A stretch of 16,502 nt of DNA. Origin: an uncultured bacterium. GTDB lineage: Bacteria > Verrucomicrobiota > Kiritimatiellia > RFP12 > UBA1067. A model generated the notes under the pieces. It saw nothing but the letters and a program-made list of their open reading frames with translations. It did not search any database and was not told the origin of the DNA. A program made the translations under genes and the position numbers. Location: the NCBI GenBank assembly GCA_902773475.1, contig CACYEO010000090.1, positions 1 through 16,502 of the forward strand, in the 5' to 3' direction. Shown here piece by piece: positions 14,537-16,502 of the stretch; the stretch's first letter is position 1; every line of letters begins with the position of its first letter.

Positions 14537-15265
14537 TCATCTGCCTTCCATGAGGGCGGCCGCCACCTGCTGCACATCGGCGGGAAGGGCGCGGCCTTCT
14601 CCGTAGATCGCGATGCGCAGGCCTTCCATGCCGGGAAGGCTGCGCAGAGAGGCGGCGAGGGCGTCCGCGGTCACCGGCGCGGCGAGACCGCCTGCGACAG
14701 CCACGGCGTCGGGTTTCTGCTCCGAGGCGATATGCAGCGCCTCTTCGCCGGAGGAGGCGCGGTCCGGCGAAAATCCGAAGCGCGCAAGTTCTATCGCGAG
14801 CAGCGACGAAAAAGTGTCGTCGGGATCCACCACCAGCGCATTCCCGACGATGGCGCGCGCGCGGACGTCTTCCGGCGTCGCGGGGTTCTCGAAAAGGATC
14901 CGCCCGATTTCCTGCAGAAGGTCGTTCGGATCGGCCGGCTTGGCGATGAAGCCCGCTATCTGCTTGTCCGCGAAATACGACGCCATCGAAGCGCGCGCGG
15001 TAAGGACGAGCACCGGGTAGAGCGTGGAGCCGTCTTCCTTCACTATGCGGTCGAGGAAACCGGTCCCGCCCATGCCGGGCATTCCCATGTCGAGAATGAC
15101 AAGGTCGGGATTCCACGGGCGCATAGATAGTATCGCCTCTTCGCCCGAAGAGCAGCACAGCGTGTCATATCCTTCGAACTGCAGGAAATCCGTCAGCGTC
15201 GCCTGCAGGGACGGGTCGTCGTCCACCAACAGTATTCTTTTTTTGGTCTTTTCAGAGTTTGCCAT
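14537..15265 (-). CDS. Response regulator with a receiver and a degenerate second receiver, no output domain
   Basis: A 242-aa cytosolic signalling protein. The first receiver (about 10-125) is intact: acidic pocket Asp15-Asp17 (LLVDDDPS), phospho-acceptor Asp59 (LVILDMGMPGMGG), Thr89 (VLTA) and Lys109-Pro110 (FIAKPAD). The second domain (about 141-242) repeats the pattern (ALVVDPDDTFSSLLAIELAR, SSGEEALHIASEQKPDAVAV) but has Ala191 where the phospho-acceptor Asp should be, and no Lys at the conserved position, so it is probably a pseudo-receiver. No DNA-binding or enzymatic output is present. No histidine kinase is adjacent. The start ATG follows a weak GGAA; the gap to rnfE is 66 bases, to nrdR 13. 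Confidence 0.87.
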   Translation of the reverse strand: MANSEKTKKRILLVDDDPSLQATLTDFLQFEGYDTLCCSSGEEAILSMRPWNPDLVILDMGMPGMGGTGFLDRIVKEDGSTLYPVLVLTARASMASYFADKQIAGFIAKPADPNDLLQEIGRILFENPATPEDVRARAIVGNALVVDPDDTFSSLLAIELARFGFSPDRASSGEEALHIASEQKPDAVAVAGGLAAPVTADALAASLRSLPGMEGLRIAIYGEGRALPADVQQVAAALMEGR

Positions 15266-15331
15266 CTGTTTCCAGCATTTTTGTCAGTCTGGCGTTGCAT
15301 TGTTCCGCTTGCGCGGCGCGCCGTAAAGCCG

Positions 15332-16012
15332 TTATTTTCCGCGTCCGCAGACGGTGCAGTGGCGGCAGTCGAGGTTCAGCGGCAGCGGAGCCGGACCGCC
15401 GCGGCGCGCGGCCGCCGTCGCGGAAACATGGTTTATGAGCGCAAGCAGAAGCCCCAGCACCACGAAACCGCCCGCAGGCAGTATGGCCATGGTCGCGGAA
15501 TTGCCGCCGAAAATGTTCTTGACGGCCATATCCCCCCAAAGAGTTATGGAGCCCGCTCCGGCGATTTCGCGCACGATCGCGACGAGCGACAGCGCAAGGG
15601 TGAACCCCGCCCCGGTCCCGAGACCGTCGGCGGCGGAGGCGACAGGACCGTTTTTGCAGGCGAACGCCTCGGCGCGTCCCAGGATTATGCAGTTCACAAC
15701 GATCAGCGGGATGAATATGCCGAGGGATTCGGACAGGGCCGGCATGAAAGCCTTCATCAGCAGATCGACGGCGGTCACGAAAGTCGCGATTATGGTAATG
15801 TAGCACGGTATGTGGACGGCATCGGGGATCGCCTTGCGCAAAAGCGACACGAGGACGTTGGAGCACACGAGCACGAAAGTCGCCGCAAGCCCCATGCCGA
15901 TCGCGTTCTCGAGGGAAGTGGTGACGGCGAGCGTGGGGCACAGTCCGAGAACCAGACGGAAAGTCGGGTTGTTCCGGAAGATTCCGGCGGTGAAAGTGTC
16001 GAAAATTTTCAT
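15332..16012 (-). CDS. rnfE: Rnf electron transport complex subunit RnfE (RsxE)
   Basis: RnfE is a membrane subunit of the Rnf complex, which couples reduced ferredoxin oxidation and NAD+ reduction to Na+ or H+ export. The 226-aa protein shows RnfE/NqrD marks: NNPTFRLVLGLCPTLAVTTS (14-33), VLVCSNVLVSLLRK (47-60), IPCYITIIATFVTAVDLL (68-85), and GIFIPLIVVNCIILGRAEAF (98-117), with five to six membrane helices. Cys25 and Cys108 correspond to the residues that hold the [2Fe-2S] cluster between the RnfA and RnfE half-channels. The C-terminus ends in CRHCTVCG (Cys216, 219, 222), an extra Cys cluster. No other rnf gene is beside it. ATG 16012 is preferred over an upstream TTG at 16048, as it matches family N-termini. 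No Shine-Dalgarno is seen. NqrD is the main alternative. Confidence 0.9.
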   Translation of the reverse strand: MKIFDTFTAGIFRNNPTFRLVLGLCPTLAVTTSLENAIGMGLAATFVLVCSNVLVSLLRKAIPDAVHIPCYITIIATFVTAVDLLMKAFMPALSESLGIFIPLIVVNCIILGRAEAFACKNGPVASAADGLGTGAGFTLALSLVAIVREIAGAGSITLWGDMAVKNIFGGNSATMAILPAGGFVVLGLLLALINHVSATAAARRGGPAPLPLNLDCRHCTVCGRGK

Positions 16013-16018
16013 GCCGGG

Positions 16019-16027
16019 AGTATACCA
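16019..16027 (-). promoter_or_regulatory. Extended -10 promoter directly before rnfE
   Basis: TGGTATACT on the minus strand, identical to the site at 2019-2027. The -10 hexamer ends 6 bases before the rnfE ATG, so the expected transcript start is at or next to the A of the ATG, which would give a leaderless mRNA. A weak TTGCGC lies 18 bases upstream of the hexamer. The lack of a Shine-Dalgarno sequence fits. Confidence 0.5.
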
Positions 16028-16121
16028 AAGCGCGCCCTTCCGGCGCAATATGGGAATCGGGCACGTAGGAGATTTCTATCGCGCCTCGCGTTGAACGCTA
16101 CCAACAAAGTGGCAAAGTCGG

Positions 16122-16130
16122 GTTATACCA
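16122..16130 (-). promoter_or_regulatory. Possible second upstream promoter for the rnfE operon
   Basis: TGGTATAAC on the minus strand is another extended -10-like site, with TTAAGT 17 bases upstream as a poor -35. It would give a leader of about 100 bases ahead of rnfE. It lies in AT-rich DNA where chance matches are more likely. Confidence 0.35.
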
Positions 16131-16162
16131 TACTTAAGAATCGGACTTAAGAGAGTCATGCG

Positions 16163-16209
16163 CCTTTTCAAGATTGATTACATGTATATTTCTACACCTT
16201 TTCAAGATT
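16163..16209. repeat. 13-bp direct repeat, two copies 34 bp apart
   Basis: CCTTTTCAAGATT occurs at 16163-16175 and again at 16197-16209, with 21 bases between. It is exact and lies in the AT-rich flank. Confidence 0.8.
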
Positions 16210-16351
16210 AAATGCCTCTATGCGGATGAAACGGTGATCGTCGGCGGAACGCACAATGTCTACGACAGCGCTGCGGTGACGTGCAAAAACGAAGCAACAT
16301 CTCATTGACATGTGACAATGCCGATGACATCACGCGCAGAAAGAACGATGC

Positions 16352-16420
16352 CTATGCGCTGGTGGCGAATGACGACACAACCGCCGCAAACGCGAAGATT
16401 GCGGCCGCAATACGATTCAT
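16352..16420 (-). pseudogene. Signal peptide fragment of a secreted protein, cut by an amber stop
   Basis: From ATG 16420 the minus strand reads a textbook signal peptide, MNRIAAAIFAFAAVVSSFAT followed by SA, with a basic n-region, a hydrophobic core and an A-x-A type end (22 residues). A TAG at 16354-16352 follows at once. Beyond it, pieces of plausible protein occur in another frame (for example VVDIVRSADDHRFIRIEAF, near 16255-16200), which suggests a frameshifted and decayed gene. There is no clear ribosome binding site. A chance signal-peptide-like frame in GC-rich DNA cannot be excluded. Confidence 0.3.
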
Positions 16421-16502
16421 CTGCGCCAGGCTACGTCCGGCGACCGACTGCCTGGCACGAGATTGGAAAGATATTTGGCGACAGGGACGACAAGCACATT
16501 CC

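Larger units (their letters stand above)
16049..16502. other. Right flank without an intact gene; partly AT-rich, repeats, broken frames
   Basis: No complete gene is visible in this stretch. About 16120-16215 is clearly AT-richer than the rest of the window. It holds 8-bp ACTTAAGA repeats (16132-16139 and 16145-16152), a 13-bp direct repeat (16163-16175 and 16197-16209) and an inverted repeat CATTG/CAATG (16303-16307 and 16316-16320). Frames on both strands are open for 50-90 codons with genome-like codons but lack starts or are cut by stops, for example YADETVIVGGTHNVYDSAAV on the plus strand (16219-16278). This looks like decayed coding DNA, but I do not recognise the parent. Confidence 0.5.

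Noticed and set aside
15266..15331. Promoter or terminator in the 66-bp gap between rnfE and the response regulator
   Set aside because: A CGGCGCGCCG palindrome is present but has no loop or T run, and no -10 hexamer is convincing.
16013..16048. Longer RnfE start at TTG 16048
   Set aside because: It adds 12 residues not typical of RnfE, lacks a ribosome binding site and would place the -10 element inside the coding region.

Overview
The window is GC-rich, densely packed bacterial DNA with very short gaps between genes. The gene set (Rnf and Nfn ferredoxin complexes, a PPi-type phosphofructokinase, YajC, a LysM envelope protein, secreted phosphatases with Gram-negative type signal peptides) suggests an anaerobic or fermentative diderm. 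A member of the PVC group (Kiritimatiellota, Lentisphaerota or relatives) fits best. That placement rests on general gene style and is an inference; nothing in the window, such as an rRNA gene, proves it.

Left part, plus strand (1-3800): the 3' end of yajC overlaps pdxJ, which is followed after one base by a membrane-anchored LysM protein. After a 98-bp gap with an extended -10 promoter come a UDP-glucuronate decarboxylase and a SpoU/TrmH-type RNA methyltransferase, which overlap each other.

Main part, minus strand (16012 down to 3830): twelve genes run the same way with gaps of 66 bp or less. In transcription order they are rnfE, a two-receiver response regulator, nrdR, nfnA, two paralogous secreted tyrosine phosphatases, nfnB, a PP-loop tRNA sulfurtransferase-like gene, a DedA membrane protein, a STAS anti-anti-sigma factor, a membrane sensor with SpoIIE phosphatase plus RsbW-like ATPase, and a 6-phosphofructokinase. 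Themes are ferredoxin/NAD(P)H electron transfer (RnfE, NfnA, NfnB), partner-switch signalling (sensor plus STAS), glycolysis, deoxyribonucleotide control (NrdR) and envelope functions.

The most unusual points are: (1) the two subunit genes of the electron-bifurcating transhydrogenase Nfn are separated by a tandem pair of secreted phosphatase genes, with a stem-loop in each gap that borders the pair; (2) rnfE stands alone, has an apparent promoter so close to its ATG that the mRNA may be leaderless, and carries a C-terminal Cys cluster; (3) the response regulator has a degenerate second receiver; (4) the last ~450 bases are partly AT-richer, have no intact gene, and carry short direct repeats and a signal peptide cut off by a stop codon.

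No tRNA, rRNA, CRISPR array, insertion sequence or phage gene was seen.
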